The translations under genes were made by a program, and so were the position numbers. Shown in pieces: positions 29,478-39,212 of a stretch of 64,000 bases of DNA. The notes beneath the pieces were generated by a model, which saw nothing but the letters and a program-made list of their open reading frames with translations, was not told where the DNA came from and ran no database searches. The stretch comes from G958295935 sp965224235. Its GTDB lineage: Bacteria; Chloroflexota; Dehalococcoidia; Lucifugimonadales; Lucifugimonadaceae. The number at the start of each line of letters is the position of its first letter. Position 1 is the stretch's first letter. The DNA lies in contig CBDCYP010000001.1 of assembly GCA_965224235.1 (NCBI GenBank), positions 620,001 through 684,000 on the forward strand, written 5' to 3'.

Positions 29478-29582
29478 TCGCGGGCATGTTGCCCTGGCCG
29501 GCTGGGGCTTCCCGGGCGACCACGCGTCGCCCTGAACGCCAACATATCGGCAAATACGCCCCCATGGCACCCGGAACGGCCC

Positions 29583-29630
29583 CGTGTGTCACCCTGAGCG
29601 AAGTCGAAGGGTCTGGGGCCAGAGGGGCGG
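29583..29630. repeat. Single inverted copy of the dispersed ~50-bp repeat
   Basis: CACCCTGAGCGAAGTCGAAGG, then GTCTGGGGCCAGAGGGGC, is the reverse complement of the core at 23600 and 25400. It lies between the dehydratase gene and the disrupted decarboxylase-like gene. Confidence 0.75.
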
Positions 29631-29770
29631 GCCTGGTTGGTTAATAAACGGCAGATTGTTCGTTCAGGGTCACAGTCGTTTGCGCTCCGCTTCAGCGGTA
29701 CGTTTAAGAACCTCGGCGCGGCGATTACGACGTTACGTTGATCGTCAATAGAGGCAAAGGAGAACACAAA

Positions 29771-30336
29771 ATGCGCGATTACGAGGAACTAGGGAACCTC
29801 TGAACAAGCCGCTGATGCGCTTGGCAGAGCGGAGGTTCCCCCCTCCTGAATCCTCCCACCGTGGGGGAGGAGGCCAGAACCCTTCGACAAGCTCAGGGCG
29901 AACGGATTGGAACCCGGAGTTGTTCAGAGGTTTCCTAGCCAAAAAGTCTGCCGAGTGGCGCGAATGGTACTACGACGGCGATCCGGGCCTGAATCCCACC
30001 GCTGAGCCGGTGAAGGACGCGTTCGGACTGATCAACGCCACGTTGTTCGGGCATATCTATCAACGCCCTGCCCTCAAACCGCGGATTCGCAGTCTCTGCA
30101 CCGTGGCGGCCTTCGTGGCGCTGGACAAGCCCAATCAGTTGCCGGGCCACATAACCGGCGCGCTCAACTACGGTTGGACGAAGGAACAGATCGTGGAACT
30201 GATCACGCAATTGCTGTTCTACGGGGGTTACCCGGCCGCGGTGAACGCCCTCAACGCGGCGGGAAAGACATTCGCCGAATACGACGAGCGGCACAGCGGC
30301 CAAAGGTCACAGGCGGAAGGCGAATTGGCAGAATAG
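29771..30336 (+). pseudogene. Carboxymuconolactone decarboxylase-family gene split by a MITE
   Basis: ATG 29771 gives MRDYEEL, then the 142-bp MITE. Removing it and one CTAG restores MRDYEELAKKSAEWREWYYD and a 139-aa protein of the CMD/AhpD-like family (RPALKPRIRSLCTVAAFVAL, GHITGALNYGWTKEQIVELI, YPAAVNAL). The insertion is 146 bp and breaks the frame after codon 7. An ATG within the MITE at 29815 reads in frame into the rest, so a protein of 173 aa with a foreign N-terminus could still be made. The usual CxxC/H of AhpD is not visible; the His in GHITGAL is. Confidence 0.9.
29793..29934. mobile_element. 142-bp MITE, copy 2
   Basis: Same ends and length as copy 1. CTAG duplicated at 29789-29792 and 29935-29938. 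It inserted after codon 7 of the decarboxylase-like gene in the orientation in which its plus-strand frame runs into that gene. Confidence 0.95.
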
Positions 30337-30528
30337 CGGCGGCGCTTTGTCCCGCCGCGACCAACATAAACCGCGGGTTGAATTGACCGACGCTGGGTAT
30401 CCGGGCAAGTCACTTTTCGAGCCGTTCCGGCTTGCGGCTTCTTGCAAAACGTTGGGTAACATTGCCGCGCGCGGATGACGCGCCAACGAATTCGACTTGG
30501 CAAGAGATTGACAAACGGGGGAGACCAA

Positions 30529-31941
30529 ATGACAGGCGCCGTGCGCGTTGAGCGCGACTCGATGGGTGAACTCGAAGTTCCGGCAGATGCCCTTTACGGC
30601 GCCAACACTCAAAGAGCGGCGCTGAACTTCCCGATCAGCGACCTGCGGTTCAATCGGTCCTTCATTCGAGCGATTGGCCAGGTGAAGCAGTTGGCGGCGA
30701 CGGTAAACGAGGAACTGGGCCAGCTTGAACCTGACCTGTCCCGGGCAATCGTCGATGCGGCGCAAAAGGTGATCGACGGCGAATACGACGATGCGTTCGT
30801 AGTCGATATCTTTCAGACCGGGTCGGGCACCTCGACGAACATGAACGCCAACGAAGTCATCTCGAACGTTGCGAACCAGGCCTTGGGCAGCCCACTGGGT
30901 TCAAGGTCGCCGGTTCACCCCAACGACCACGTCAACAAAGGGCAGTCGTCGAACGACGTCATCCCGACGTGTATCCATCTGGCGGCGGCTGGTTCGATCA
31001 AGGAAAACCTCCTCCCGGCGATGGACGAGCTGGAGGGCTCGCTACGGGACAAGTCGGTCGAGTTCTGGGGCGTGATCAAGACCGGCCGGACTCATTTGCA
31101 AGACGCGACGCCCATAAGGCTCGGACAAGAGTTCCTCGGATACGCCGGGCAGATGTCCTACGGGAGAGTCCGGATCGAACATGCCCTTTCAGAGATGAGC
31201 GTTCTGGCCCTCGGCGGCACGGCCGTCGGCACAGGCATCGGCATGCACCCCGAATTCTACGGCCGCATGATCGGCCGGCTCAGCCACCTAACCGGCCTGG
31301 AACTGAGTGAAACAGCCAACCATTTCCAGGCTCAAAGCACACTCGATGGCGTGGTCGCAGCCTCCGGATCGCTCAAGACCTTGTCTGCCAGCCTGCTCAA
31401 GATAAGTAACGACCTCCGCTGGCTCGGGTCGGGGCCGCGGGCTGGAATCGGCGAAATCGAACTGCCCGAAGTCCAGCCCGGCAGTTCGATCATGCCCGGG
31501 AAGGTCAACCCGGTAATCGCCGAGTCTGCGACGATGGCGTGCGCAAAGGTCATGGGCAACGACGTGACGATCAACATTGCCGGCCAGTCCGGGAACTTCG
31601 AGCTTAACGTGATGATGCCGGTAGCGGCGTACTGCTTGCTGGAGTCGATCGATCTGCTGGCGGCGTCTTGCCGCAATCTATCCCGGCAGTGCGTCTCCGG
31701 CATCAAGGCCACCGGCCGGGGTTCCGCCATGGTGGAGCATGGACTGGCCATTTGCACCGCCCTTGCGCCCATCATCGGGTACGATTCGGCCGCCGCCATA
31801 GCGCACATGGCATCGGAGTCGGGGGAAACCATTAAACAAGTGGCGTTGCGCGAAACCGACCTTTCTTCCGATGAACTGGATCGAATCCTGGACCCGACGA
31901 ACATGACACAGCCGGGCACCGACATTTCAGCAGGAGGATAG
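30529..31941 (+). CDS. fumC: Class II fumarate hydratase
   Basis: The 470-aa protein starts at ATG 30529, with GGGGGAGA upstream; the in-frame ATG at 30475 is less likely. It interconverts fumarate and malate in the citric acid cycle. Hallmarks are YGANTQRAALNFPIS, TGSGTSTNMNANEVI, HPNDHVNKGQSSNDVIPT, GRTHLQDATPIRLGQEF and the signature GSSIMPGKVNPVIAES with the mobile catalytic loop. Length and motif order fit FumC. No operon partner in the citric acid cycle is adjacent. Confidence 0.96.
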   Translation: MTGAVRVERDSMGELEVPADALYGANTQRAALNFPISDLRFNRSFIRAIGQVKQLAATVNEELGQLEPDLSRAIVDAAQKVIDGEYDDAFVVDIFQTGSGTSTNMNANEVISNVANQALGSPLGSRSPVHPNDHVNKGQSSNDVIPTCIHLAAAGSIKENLLPAMDELEGSLRDKSVEFWGVIKTGRTHLQDATPIRLGQEFLGYAGQMSYGRVRIEHALSEMSVLALGGTAVGTGIGMHPEFYGRMIGRLSHLTGLELSETANHFQAQSTLDGVVAASGSLKTLSASLLKISNDLRWLGSGPRAGIGEIELPEVQPGSSIMPGKVNPVIAESATMACAKVMGNDVTINIAGQSGNFELNVMMPVAAYCLLESIDLLAASCRNLSRQCVSGIKATGRGSAMVEHGLAICTALAPIIGYDSAAAIAHMASESGETIKQVALRETDLSSDELDRILDPTNMTQPGTDISAGG

Positions 31942-32108
31942 TGTTACGGATCAGGTCGAATTGAAACCCGCACTCCCGCCCTGCCCCGTAGAACCTGCCT
32001 AGCCGTTGGCCGGAAGTGTGGTTCGAAGATCCGGCGCTTCTATCGACTAACATTGACGAGTCACGCCGCACGCGTTGCGGCGATACATGAACCAAAGGAG
32101 AAACAAAC

Positions 32109-32567
32109 ATGGGCGCTGAGAAACGCGTAACTGAACTAGGGATAGACCTGTCGTCTGTGCCGACCCCCATCGCCAACTACGTACCGTCGGTCAGGACGGG
32201 GAATCTCGTGTTCCTGTCCGGACAAGGCCCGAACCGGCCGGAAGGCGGAATGGTCACCGGCAAGCTTGGACGGGACATATCGGTAGATGAGGGTTATGCG
32301 GCTGCGCGTCTCGTCGCCATCGGCCTCTTGTCGGCGCTCAGGGCAGAAATCGGCAGCCTCGACCGCGTGACGCGGATCGTCAAACTGTTGGGCATGGTCA
32401 ACGGGACTGTGGACTTTACCGATCAGCCGAGCGTGATAAACGGCGCGTCAGACCTGCTGGTCGACATTTTTGGCGACCTCGGCAAGCACGCCAGATCCGC
32501 GGTGGGAATGGGCAGCTTGCCGATGGGCATCTCCGTTGAGGTTGAGATGATCGTAGAGGTCGAATGA
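32109..32567 (+). CDS. RidA (YjgF/YER057c/UK114) family protein
   Basis: A 152-aa protein with the long-type RidA pattern (YVPSVRTGNLVFLSGQGPNR, DISVDEGYAAARLVAIGLLS, VKLLGMVN, ARSAVGMGSLPMGISVEVEM). RidA proteins hydrolyse reactive enamine/imine intermediates; the Arg of ARSAVG is the substrate carboxylate ligand. It has AAAGGAG upstream and is followed by a VOC gene 44 bases after its stop, probably the same transcript. Confidence 0.88.
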   Translation: MGAEKRVTELGIDLSSVPTPIANYVPSVRTGNLVFLSGQGPNRPEGGMVTGKLGRDISVDEGYAAARLVAIGLLSALRAEIGSLDRVTRIVKLLGMVNGTVDFTDQPSVINGASDLLVDIFGDLGKHARSAVGMGSLPMGISVEVEMIVEVE

Positions 32568-32610
32568 GTATTTCCCGGCCGGTAATCGCTGAATCGAAGG
32601 GTTGCTTTCA

Positions 32611-33027
32611 ATGGCTGTAGTCAATGTGAATACGGTTAACCACGTGGGCGTGCCGGTGAAGGATCGGAAGCGCGCGTTCGCGTTCTACCGAGACCTGCTT
32701 GGCCTCAAAGTCATCCCGAGCATGGTGGACAACGAGAATATCGCGTGGCTACAGGCGGCTGACGGGACGATGATCCACATTGTGGAACCGACCAAAGTTC
32801 GTATGGCCTCGCCACACACCGCCTATGAGGTCGACGACTTCGACCAGGCGCTGAAGGCGGTACAAGAGGCGGGATACGAGGTTGACGGTCCGAGCGAACG
32901 CCACGACGGCCAGCGATGTTTCTTCGTCCTCGACCCAGACGGAAATCGGGTCGAATTCGTTACCGCCGGCGGCCACAAACCGGTCAACCGGGTTGCCGAC
33001 GAGTGGGGCTATACGCGGCCCGGGTAG
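32611..33027 (+). CDS. VOC-family (glyoxalase-like) protein
   Basis: A 138-aa single-chain VOC protein: VNHVGVPVKDRKRAFAFYRD (His metal ligand), GTMIHIVEPTK (His), and DPDGNRVEFVTA (Glu). The family binds a divalent metal and acts as glyoxalase, epimerase, dioxygenase or resistance protein; which one cannot be decided. The ATG at 32611 gives the usual short lead into the first beta strand; a TTG at 32602 is alternative. It is probably cotranscribed with ridA. Confidence 0.88.
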   Translation: MAVVNVNTVNHVGVPVKDRKRAFAFYRDLLGLKVIPSMVDNENIAWLQAADGTMIHIVEPTKVRMASPHTAYEVDDFDQALKAVQEAGYEVDGPSERHDGQRCFFVLDPDGNRVEFVTAGGHKPVNRVADEWGYTRPG

Positions 33028-33567
33028 GGGCCGTTACGGCGGCAGGATTCGGACGGCCGTAATCGTTTCGCGCCTGTGACAACCTGGCCCCCCGCCTCAG
33101 GACGGGATGCGTGTGTCGAAAATTGGCCCTTGGTCAGAGCGTAGGGCCGGCGTTACTCCTGCGCCAGGTGTGACGTGAAATTCGCTCTGCCCTGAATCGA
33201 AAACCGCGGGCTGCCAGCATCGAATAAAGTCAATCTCATAATGGCAGCCCGGCAACTGGCCGCCACCGTGACACGGAGCCCGTAATTGTCGATTAGCCCT
33301 GGTTGCGTAGGAACGGTCTCAGCCACGGAAGCACATCTAACCCCCCAATCATTTCCGCTTGAGACGGCTGTTTCGGGGAAGTCCGGCAAAGTCTTGTTCC
33401 AAGGGTTGACCGTTCTGATTGGTGGGTCGCCCATTGGACCCAGCCAATCGTCTGGTGAGGATGCTATGCGACCCTCTATGACGCTGACCTAAAAGTAGAT
33501 TGATATGGGAGAGTGGTGAACTCCACCTCCTTATACGGCCATACAGTCGCGCAACTGCGGAGTGGCG
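33028..33567. other. Intergenic stretch with a short IS relic
   Basis: No gene is evident. Positions 33252-33300 match the right end of the IS5-like element at 39659-40405 (GCAACTGGCCGCCA..GTGACA, then AATTGTCGA(T/C)TAGCC). The remainder is unassigned. Confidence 0.55.
33252..33300. mobile_element. Right-end relic of the IS5-like element
   Basis: About 49 bp are alignable to 40359-40405, with the end GTAATTGTCGATTAGCC against GCAATTGTCGACTAGCC. It marks a former insertion otherwise deleted. Confidence 0.75.
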
Positions 33568-34992
33568 TCACGACTCAAGCATCCCATCCAAATCCGGACG
33601 ATGTTCATGCCACTCGGTCTCAAGCTGAAAGGCGTACGCCACATTCAATACCGTCTGCTCTTTCCACCATCGGCCGGCGATCTGCAAACCAATAGGGAGT
33701 CCGCTGTTAGTGAAACCACAAGGTACAGTTATTGCTGGCTGACCGGTAACGTTATAAGGCTGAGTGAATCCGCCAAGTCGTTGAAAGGCCACCTCCGAGC
33801 TGCCGCCCTGGTCACTGTCTTGGTCGATTCGCGGCGCTGGGATCGGGGCAGTAGGTCCGACAATTATCTCGACTTCCTGCATGACTTCTTCGATCTTGGC
33901 GGTGATTACACGGCCACTTTCGAGTGCGCGGAGGTATTGTACGGCCGAGATCTCCCGGCCCTCAGTCAGAAACTCCTGGCACCAAAGTCCGTAATCATCG
34001 AAGCGGTCGCGAATCCACTCATGATGGTAGCAAGCACCCTCCGATTTCGAAATGACGGGGCCGATTCGTGAAGCTTCGTTGAGGATGTCCAGCGGTAACT
34101 CCTTGATCGTGCAGCCGAGCCTTTCCAGGACGCTGACCGCTTGCACCACTGCGGACCTTACCTCTGGATGCGTGAAATCAAGAAACGGGTCGTCTGCAAT
34201 TCCGACGACGACTCCATTCACCTTGGGATCCAGCCTCTCCAAATAGTTCGGCACACTCCTTTGTGACGTTGCAGAATCCTTGTCGTCATGACCCGCTATC
34301 GCATAGGTTATGGCCGCGACGTCTTCAACGGTTCTCGCGAGCGGTCCGACGTGATCAAGTTTGCTGGAGACCGGAACAACGCCAAATCGAGAGACCCGCC
34401 CGAAGGTCGGTTTGAGTCCAACGGCTCCGCTGTATGCTGCTGGGCTCCTTATCGAACCTCCGGTATCGGAACCCATCGCGCCGTAACAAAGGCCCGCCAC
34501 GACGGCTGATGCTGAGCCCGATGACGAACCGCCCGCAATGTGTTCGAGATTAAACGGATTGTGGCTCGGCCCGTAGTGGGCGTTCTTCCCACCCCCGGCC
34601 AGCGCGAATTCACTCATGTGCGTTTTCCCTACGCATACGGCGCCAGCCGCCTGCAAACGCTGGCCCACTGAGCTGTCATCATGTGGAAGGAAATCCGCCA
34701 GGATCTTTGACCCTGCGGTAGTCTTCGTTCCTTTGGTCCAGAAAAGATCCTTTAACGCGATCGGAATGCCGTGGAGAATCCCCCGGTAATGTCCCCCCAG
34801 GATTTCCCGCTCCGCGATGTGAGCCTCTTCGAGGGCCTCTTCTTCCATAACCGTTATGAATGCATTGGTTATCGGATTCAATTCAGCGATCCTGCCGAGA
34901 TGAGTCTGCACAAGCTCGACAGGAGATATTGATTTCGAGCGAATCAATTTAGCAACATCGGGAATTGACTGCCAACAAATGTCCGCATTCAT
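33568..34992 (-). CDS. Amidase-signature hydrolase
   Basis: The 474-aa protein starts at ATG 34992, seven bases after AGGAGG; the in-frame start at 35034 would extend past that ribosome site. It has the Ser-cisSer-Lys triad of the family: GIPIALKDLF (Lys), GGSSSGSASAV (cis-Ser) and GSDTGGSIRSPAA (nucleophile Ser). The GatA/AtzF/indoleacetamide-hydrolase group is possible. It stands last in a run with a peptide-type ABC transporter, so it probably cleaves an imported amide. No GatB or GatC is near, which argues against a tRNA amidotransferase role. Confidence 0.92.
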   Translation of the reverse strand: MNADICWQSIPDVAKLIRSKSISPVELVQTHLGRIAELNPITNAFITVMEEEALEEAHIAEREILGGHYRGILHGIPIALKDLFWTKGTKTTAGSKILADFLPHDDSSVGQRLQAAGAVCVGKTHMSEFALAGGGKNAHYGPSHNPFNLEHIAGGSSSGSASAVVAGLCYGAMGSDTGGSIRSPAAYSGAVGLKPTFGRVSRFGVVPVSSKLDHVGPLARTVEDVAAITYAIAGHDDKDSATSQRSVPNYLERLDPKVNGVVVGIADDPFLDFTHPEVRSAVVQAVSVLERLGCTIKELPLDILNEASRIGPVISKSEGACYHHEWIRDRFDDYGLWCQEFLTEGREISAVQYLRALESGRVITAKIEEVMQEVEIIVGPTAPIPAPRIDQDSDQGGSSEVAFQRLGGFTQPYNVTGQPAITVPCGFTNSGLPIGLQIAGRWWKEQTVLNVAYAFQLETEWHEHRPDLDGMLES

Positions 34993-35037
34993 TTTTTTAG
35001 TCCTCCTGAGAACATAGAATTCACGCCAGCCCACTCG

Positions 35038-35985
35038 TCATCCCAGCTGACTTAGCCTTGGATCCAGTCGATCTCTGAGCCAGTCACCTAGAAAATTGAG
35101 TGACATCACTACCGAAAAGATGGCCACTCCTGGAAACAGGGGTATCCACCAATTGGTTGCCAAATAGTCTCGTCCCTCGGCTATCATTAGTCCCCACGCG
35201 GGGGTGGGAGAAGGGATACCGGCGCCCAGAAAGCTCAATGTAGCTTCTGCCAGGATTAGTTGGCCAACTCTCAATGTGGCGATCACAAGCACTGTGTTCA
35301 ACACTCCAGGTAGAATATGTCGGGCCATAATTCTAACGTTTGAAGCGCCTGCGACACGCGCTAGCGCAACGTAGTCTCTTTCTTTCAAAGACAGCACCTC
35401 ACCGCGAATGTTACGAGGGAAAGCGCTCCAGGCCAGCAGAGCCAGGAGGCCCATTACTGTACTGAGACTCTGGCCGATAACAACGGCGGTGACCAGGGCA
35501 ATAAGGACGAACGGCAAGGCTAGCCAAACATCTACCAGCCGCATCATTAGTTCGTCCAATAGTCCGCCAAAATAGCCCGAGACCAGGCCGGCGACGGTGC
35601 CCACCAGGATCCCACTGGCCAAGGAAACACCCGCCACCAGCAGGGATATCCTGGCGCCGTGGATAACCCGGCTGAGTACATCTCTACCTGCATGGTCTGC
35701 GCCCAGTATGTACGTAGTGGTTACCTTGGGGCGCTGTTCGTACCAGTCGTTGTACCAGAATGGGGGCGCCGTCCTTGCGCGAGGATCACCTGCCGACGGA
35801 TCGTGCGGCGCTATAACGGGGGCGAAGGCAGCGACAACGGCCAACGACAGAAGAATGCCAATAGGCAATATCGGCCATCGTCTCGCACTCGATAACGCAT
35901 CTCTGACGCCAGAAGGACGAAAGGCCGAGGCCAGGTCCGACCTCTGGCTACTGTTATTGGACAACGGCAGGCTCATTGATGGCAA
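35038..35985 (-). CDS. Peptide/nickel-type ABC transporter permease (DppC-like)
   Basis: A 315-aa integral membrane protein with an N-terminal cytoplasmic part, a first helix (WPILPIGILLSLAVVAAFAP), and four to five further helices. The permease EAA loop is seen in RVAGASNVRIMARHILPGVL. It carries the DppC/OppC hallmark ILGADHAGRDVLSRVIHGAR. It forms the membrane channel with the DppB-like partner upstream. The gap to that gene is 14 bases. No ATPase genes are found in this operon and must be supplied elsewhere. Confidence 0.93.
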   Translation of the reverse strand: MPSMSLPLSNNSSQRSDLASAFRPSGVRDALSSARRWPILPIGILLSLAVVAAFAPVIAPHDPSAGDPRARTAPPFWYNDWYEQRPKVTTTYILGADHAGRDVLSRVIHGARISLLVAGVSLASGILVGTVAGLVSGYFGGLLDELMMRLVDVWLALPFVLIALVTAVVIGQSLSTVMGLLALLAWSAFPRNIRGEVLSLKERDYVALARVAGASNVRIMARHILPGVLNTVLVIATLRVGQLILAEATLSFLGAGIPSPTPAWGLMIAEGRDYLATNWWIPLFPGVAIFSVVMSLNFLGDWLRDRLDPRLSQLG

Positions 35986-35999
35986 GGAACACTTTTGTT

Positions 36000-36947
36000 T
36001 TATGAATATCTGATACGGGGATCCACAGTTACGGTCAGAACGTCGGCGAAGAAGTTCAGGACAACGTTGAAGACCGCAAAGAGCAGGACCGTCGCGGTGA
36101 GGACCGGGAAATCATTGTCCCAGACGGACTGCACCGCGAGTCTGCCTATCCCCGGCCACGCAAAAACCGTTTCCACAACTACTGAGCCGTTGATGAAGCT
36201 GGCCAGTAGCAAGGCCGACACCGTCAAAGGAGGTATGAGGGCGTTCCTTAACGCGTGCTTCCAGATCAGCCTGTAGGAAGAAACTCCCTTCCCGCGGGCT
36301 AGCGTGATGAATTCCGAATGCAGCACGTCCAGCATGGCAGAGCGAGTCAGGCGCAGATACGTGGCGGCCGGAAGCCAGCCCAGGACAATCACTGGCATGA
36401 TCAGGTGTCGGATCTGGGTGGGCAAAGACGCGCCGGCAGGCCTTGTGGCCGCAGGTAGTAAGTCTAACGTTACAGCAAACAGCAGAATTCCCATCATGCC
36501 AACCCAAAAGGTGGGAAGGGCCTGCCCAAATAGCGCGAAACTGCGCCCCAGGTAGTCCCAGGGGCTGCCCCGGCGGACCGCAGACAAGACCCCCAGGGGA
36601 ATTCCCACGACCGTGGCGAATAGCCAGGCGCCGAACCCTAGCTGAAACGTGGCGCCTATCTTCTCGCGGATCACCTTCGTCACCAGGCGGTCTCCTACAA
36701 GGCTTCGGCCAAAGTCTCCGCGCACTACCGCACCCACCCAGACAAAATACTGTACCGTCAAAGCCCTGTCTAAACCGAGCTTCTTCTTCAGCGACTGAAT
36801 CTGTTCCTCAGTTTTTCCATACCCAGCCTTGCTGGAATACAGGAGGATAGGATCGCCTGCAAGCCGAGAGATTGTGAAAACGATTATTGTGGCTGAAAAC
36901 AGCGCGAATAACCCAAAGAGGAGACGTCGGAGTAAGAAGCGCCGCAT
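36000..36947 (-). CDS. Peptide/nickel-type ABC transporter permease (DppB-like)
   Basis: The 315-aa protein begins MRRFLLRRLLFGLFALFSAT, the typical first helix of DppB/OppB. It has QYFVWVGAVVRGDFGRSL in the first periplasmic loop and the EAA loop ARGKGVSSYRLIWKHALRNA. About six helices are expected. It follows the substrate-binding protein by 100 bases and precedes the DppC-like permease. Confidence 0.94.
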   Translation of the reverse strand: MRRFLLRRLLFGLFALFSATIIVFTISRLAGDPILLYSSKAGYGKTEEQIQSLKKKLGLDRALTVQYFVWVGAVVRGDFGRSLVGDRLVTKVIREKIGATFQLGFGAWLFATVVGIPLGVLSAVRRGSPWDYLGRSFALFGQALPTFWVGMMGILLFAVTLDLLPAATRPAGASLPTQIRHLIMPVIVLGWLPAATYLRLTRSAMLDVLHSEFITLARGKGVSSYRLIWKHALRNALIPPLTVSALLLASFINGSVVVETVFAWPGIGRLAVQSVWDNDFPVLTATVLLFAVFNVVLNFFADVLTVTVDPRIRYS

Positions 36948-37047
36948 TACGAACTATCCGACAAACTATCCCGCCCCAGGGTCACCTGGGGCAGGTCCCG
37001 CAAGTTCGACCGAACTCCGGTCTCAGCGAATCTGGACAGGGATGTGT

Positions 37048-39192
37048 CTACTTGGACAGGGTAATCCGTTCGAGAGAGTTAAAGTGGAATGACGAACCGC
37101 CCGTGGCCGGTCGCATGTCCCAAGACTCGATCGCATTAGGGTTGTACACAATCAGGTTAGGTACGCCAACAGTACCCATACCAAGCATCCACTCCCTCAT
37201 CCACTCCGCGAACGCATTGTTGATATCGATTCTCTTTTCGGGATCAGGCTCGGCGCTGGCCCTTTGGTAGAAATCGGCGATGTCGGGTATCTCCAGACCA
37301 CCACCGAATCCTCCCCTGGTAATGGTTGTGTTCCAGAACGAGAACCGGGGCCAATTCCAGGGCTCTGGCACCTGGTTCGGGCAGCAGGCCGATATTTGAG
37401 GTAGGACCCACCCGCGAGACACAACTGCCGGCCTGAAGAGAGAGTAAGCGTACTTCTGGACCTCCACGTCTGCCCCAATTTGCCGCCAGAATGAGGCAAT
37501 CGTATCTGCCAACTCGCCGCCAAATGAGGTTTCGGAGTTTGTATAGACCGGGATACTGAAACGCACCCCGTCGTCATCTGCCGGCCTTCCTGCTTCATCC
37601 AAAAGGCGCTCTGCCCCAACCGTATCGTAGGGGACATCCCATCGATCCTGCCAGTTAGAATCGTTCGCACTGAAAAACCCCATGTATGCCGGCCAGCCGA
37701 GGCCCCCGGTCAGGGTCTCGACCATCAGGTCCCGGTCTATAGCCATGGCGAGGGCATTTCGTACCTTGCGCGCGTTCTCCATATCCTCAGCATCATCTGG
37801 ATGAGCACGCCAAGCGTGCTGTTTTGCATGGGAGTGGATTTGGCCCCAGTCTATAGGCTCGCCGGTGATGGCGTGCGTCTTCTCCCAATAGTTGCCGGCA
37901 AACCACAAGATCCATTCACTTCCCCCACCGGCGCCGGTAGTGACAAAGCCTTGGGCCACGAGGCTGGGGAGGTCTTTGAAATCTATCCCGGCGACATCGG
38001 CGTCACCCGTTTCGAGCAAGGCTTTACGGGTAAAGTTGTCTGGAACTATTTGTATCCTGACCTGATCGAGCGAAGCCACGTCGCCCCAATAGCCGTCGAA
38101 TCGCTCGACGACTATCCGATCTTCCGCCACCCACTCCACGACTGAAAACGGACCTGTGGCGACTATGTTCTCACGCATCCAGTCTGCGCCGTTTTCGTCA
38201 AAGGCCTGCTTACTGAACACCGCGAGGCCTTGATCATTCTGGTTAAACGCCCTTGACGCCCACTGCTGGTCGAAATTCGTGAACGGAACTTCCAGAGTGT
38301 ACGGCCCAGTCACCACCGCCTCTCCTACTATCCCGGCGAAATCACCCGCTTGCCCGTGGATGCTGGTTGGAGTGACAGCTGCGTTCGAGTCATTCATATT
38401 CCAGGCAAGGTCTTCTGCCGTCATTTCGCCAAAGCCCTTATGGAACTGCACTCCTTCTCGAGCAGTTAGGGATACGCCCGTGAGATCCGGGAACACCGTC
38501 CAACTAGCCACGAGGTGAGGCGCCTCCCAAATCTCAGGGTGTTCCTGGATGAATAAGGACTCGCCGATACCAAAGCTCTCCTGCATCAGATCAGGCGGGC
38601 CTGAACTGTTCAGACCCACGCCGGGGCCGCTGGCGGATATGGCCACAACAAGCGTTCCTGAGGGCGAATCAGATGCTGGGAGCGCGCGACTTGGCGCCGT
38701 AGCCGTAGCCGGGGCGGCAGGCATCGCGGTGGGGGTAACGACAGTCACGATCTGCTCTGGTATCGGAATCGCAGAGATCGCTGCACCGACGATGGCCTCG
38801 ATCTCCGAGGCGCTCAGGGGTGTAGGCCCTTGAGAGACCGCTTCCTCGACCGCCTTGGCCACCAACCTCTCGATATCTTCTCCGGAGACCGCGTCGGCGG
38901 AGAACGCTGAGACAGCAGCCTCCACCATCGCCCCGATCTCCGCTGGAGCCAACGCGGCGGGCGCCGCCGCTGCTACCGCTTCTGAGACCAACGCTCTCAT
39001 CTCCTCCGCGCTTGGCCCTGCAGGCGCTGGCGCCGGGGCCGATTCTGCCACTGCCTCCTGCACCACGGAGCGAAGCTCCTCCTTGGTGACGGCATCATCC
39101 TGTGCCCCACCACCGCAGGCGGCCGCGATAGCCATCACGGAAACTGCGCTGAGTCCTATCAGAAGCCTGGATATGTACGGTCTCTTGATCAT
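37048..39192 (-). CDS. ABC transporter substrate-binding lipoprotein (family 5) with N-terminal helical repeats
   Basis: The ATG at 39192 gives a lipoprotein signal (IGLSAVSVMAIAAACGGG) and a good GGGTGGAGAAG ribosome site; a longer frame to 39369 is rejected. Residues about 30-170 contain four or five copies of an S-x-EE-hydrophobic-LVxEAV helix (KEELRSVVQEAVAES, SAEEMRALVSEAVAA, SGEDIERLVAKAVEEA). A Pro/Ala/Thr linker and a family-5 binding domain follow (ASWTVFPDLTGVSLTAREGVQFH, VVEWVAEDRIVVERFDGYWGD). It presents oligopeptides or similar compounds to the permeases. The repeated extension is unusual and may be a stalk. Confidence 0.92.
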   Translation of the reverse strand: MIKRPYISRLLIGLSAVSVMAIAAACGGGAQDDAVTKEELRSVVQEAVAESAPAPAPAGPSAEEMRALVSEAVAAAAPAALAPAEIGAMVEAAVSAFSADAVSGEDIERLVAKAVEEAVSQGPTPLSASEIEAIVGAAISAIPIPEQIVTVVTPTAMPAAPATATAPSRALPASDSPSGTLVVAISASGPGVGLNSSGPPDLMQESFGIGESLFIQEHPEIWEAPHLVASWTVFPDLTGVSLTAREGVQFHKGFGEMTAEDLAWNMNDSNAAVTPTSIHGQAGDFAGIVGEAVVTGPYTLEVPFTNFDQQWASRAFNQNDQGLAVFSKQAFDENGADWMRENIVATGPFSVVEWVAEDRIVVERFDGYWGDVASLDQVRIQIVPDNFTRKALLETGDADVAGIDFKDLPSLVAQGFVTTGAGGGSEWILWFAGNYWEKTHAITGEPIDWGQIHSHAKQHAWRAHPDDAEDMENARKVRNALAMAIDRDLMVETLTGGLGWPAYMGFFSANDSNWQDRWDVPYDTVGAERLLDEAGRPADDDGVRFSIPVYTNSETSFGGELADTIASFWRQIGADVEVQKYAYSLFRPAVVSRGWVLPQISACCPNQVPEPWNWPRFSFWNTTITRGGFGGGLEIPDIADFYQRASAEPDPEKRIDINNAFAEWMREWMLGMGTVGVPNLIVYNPNAIESWDMRPATGGSSFHFNSLERITLSK

Positions 39193-39212
39193 CTTCTCCA
39201 CCCCTGAGAAAC

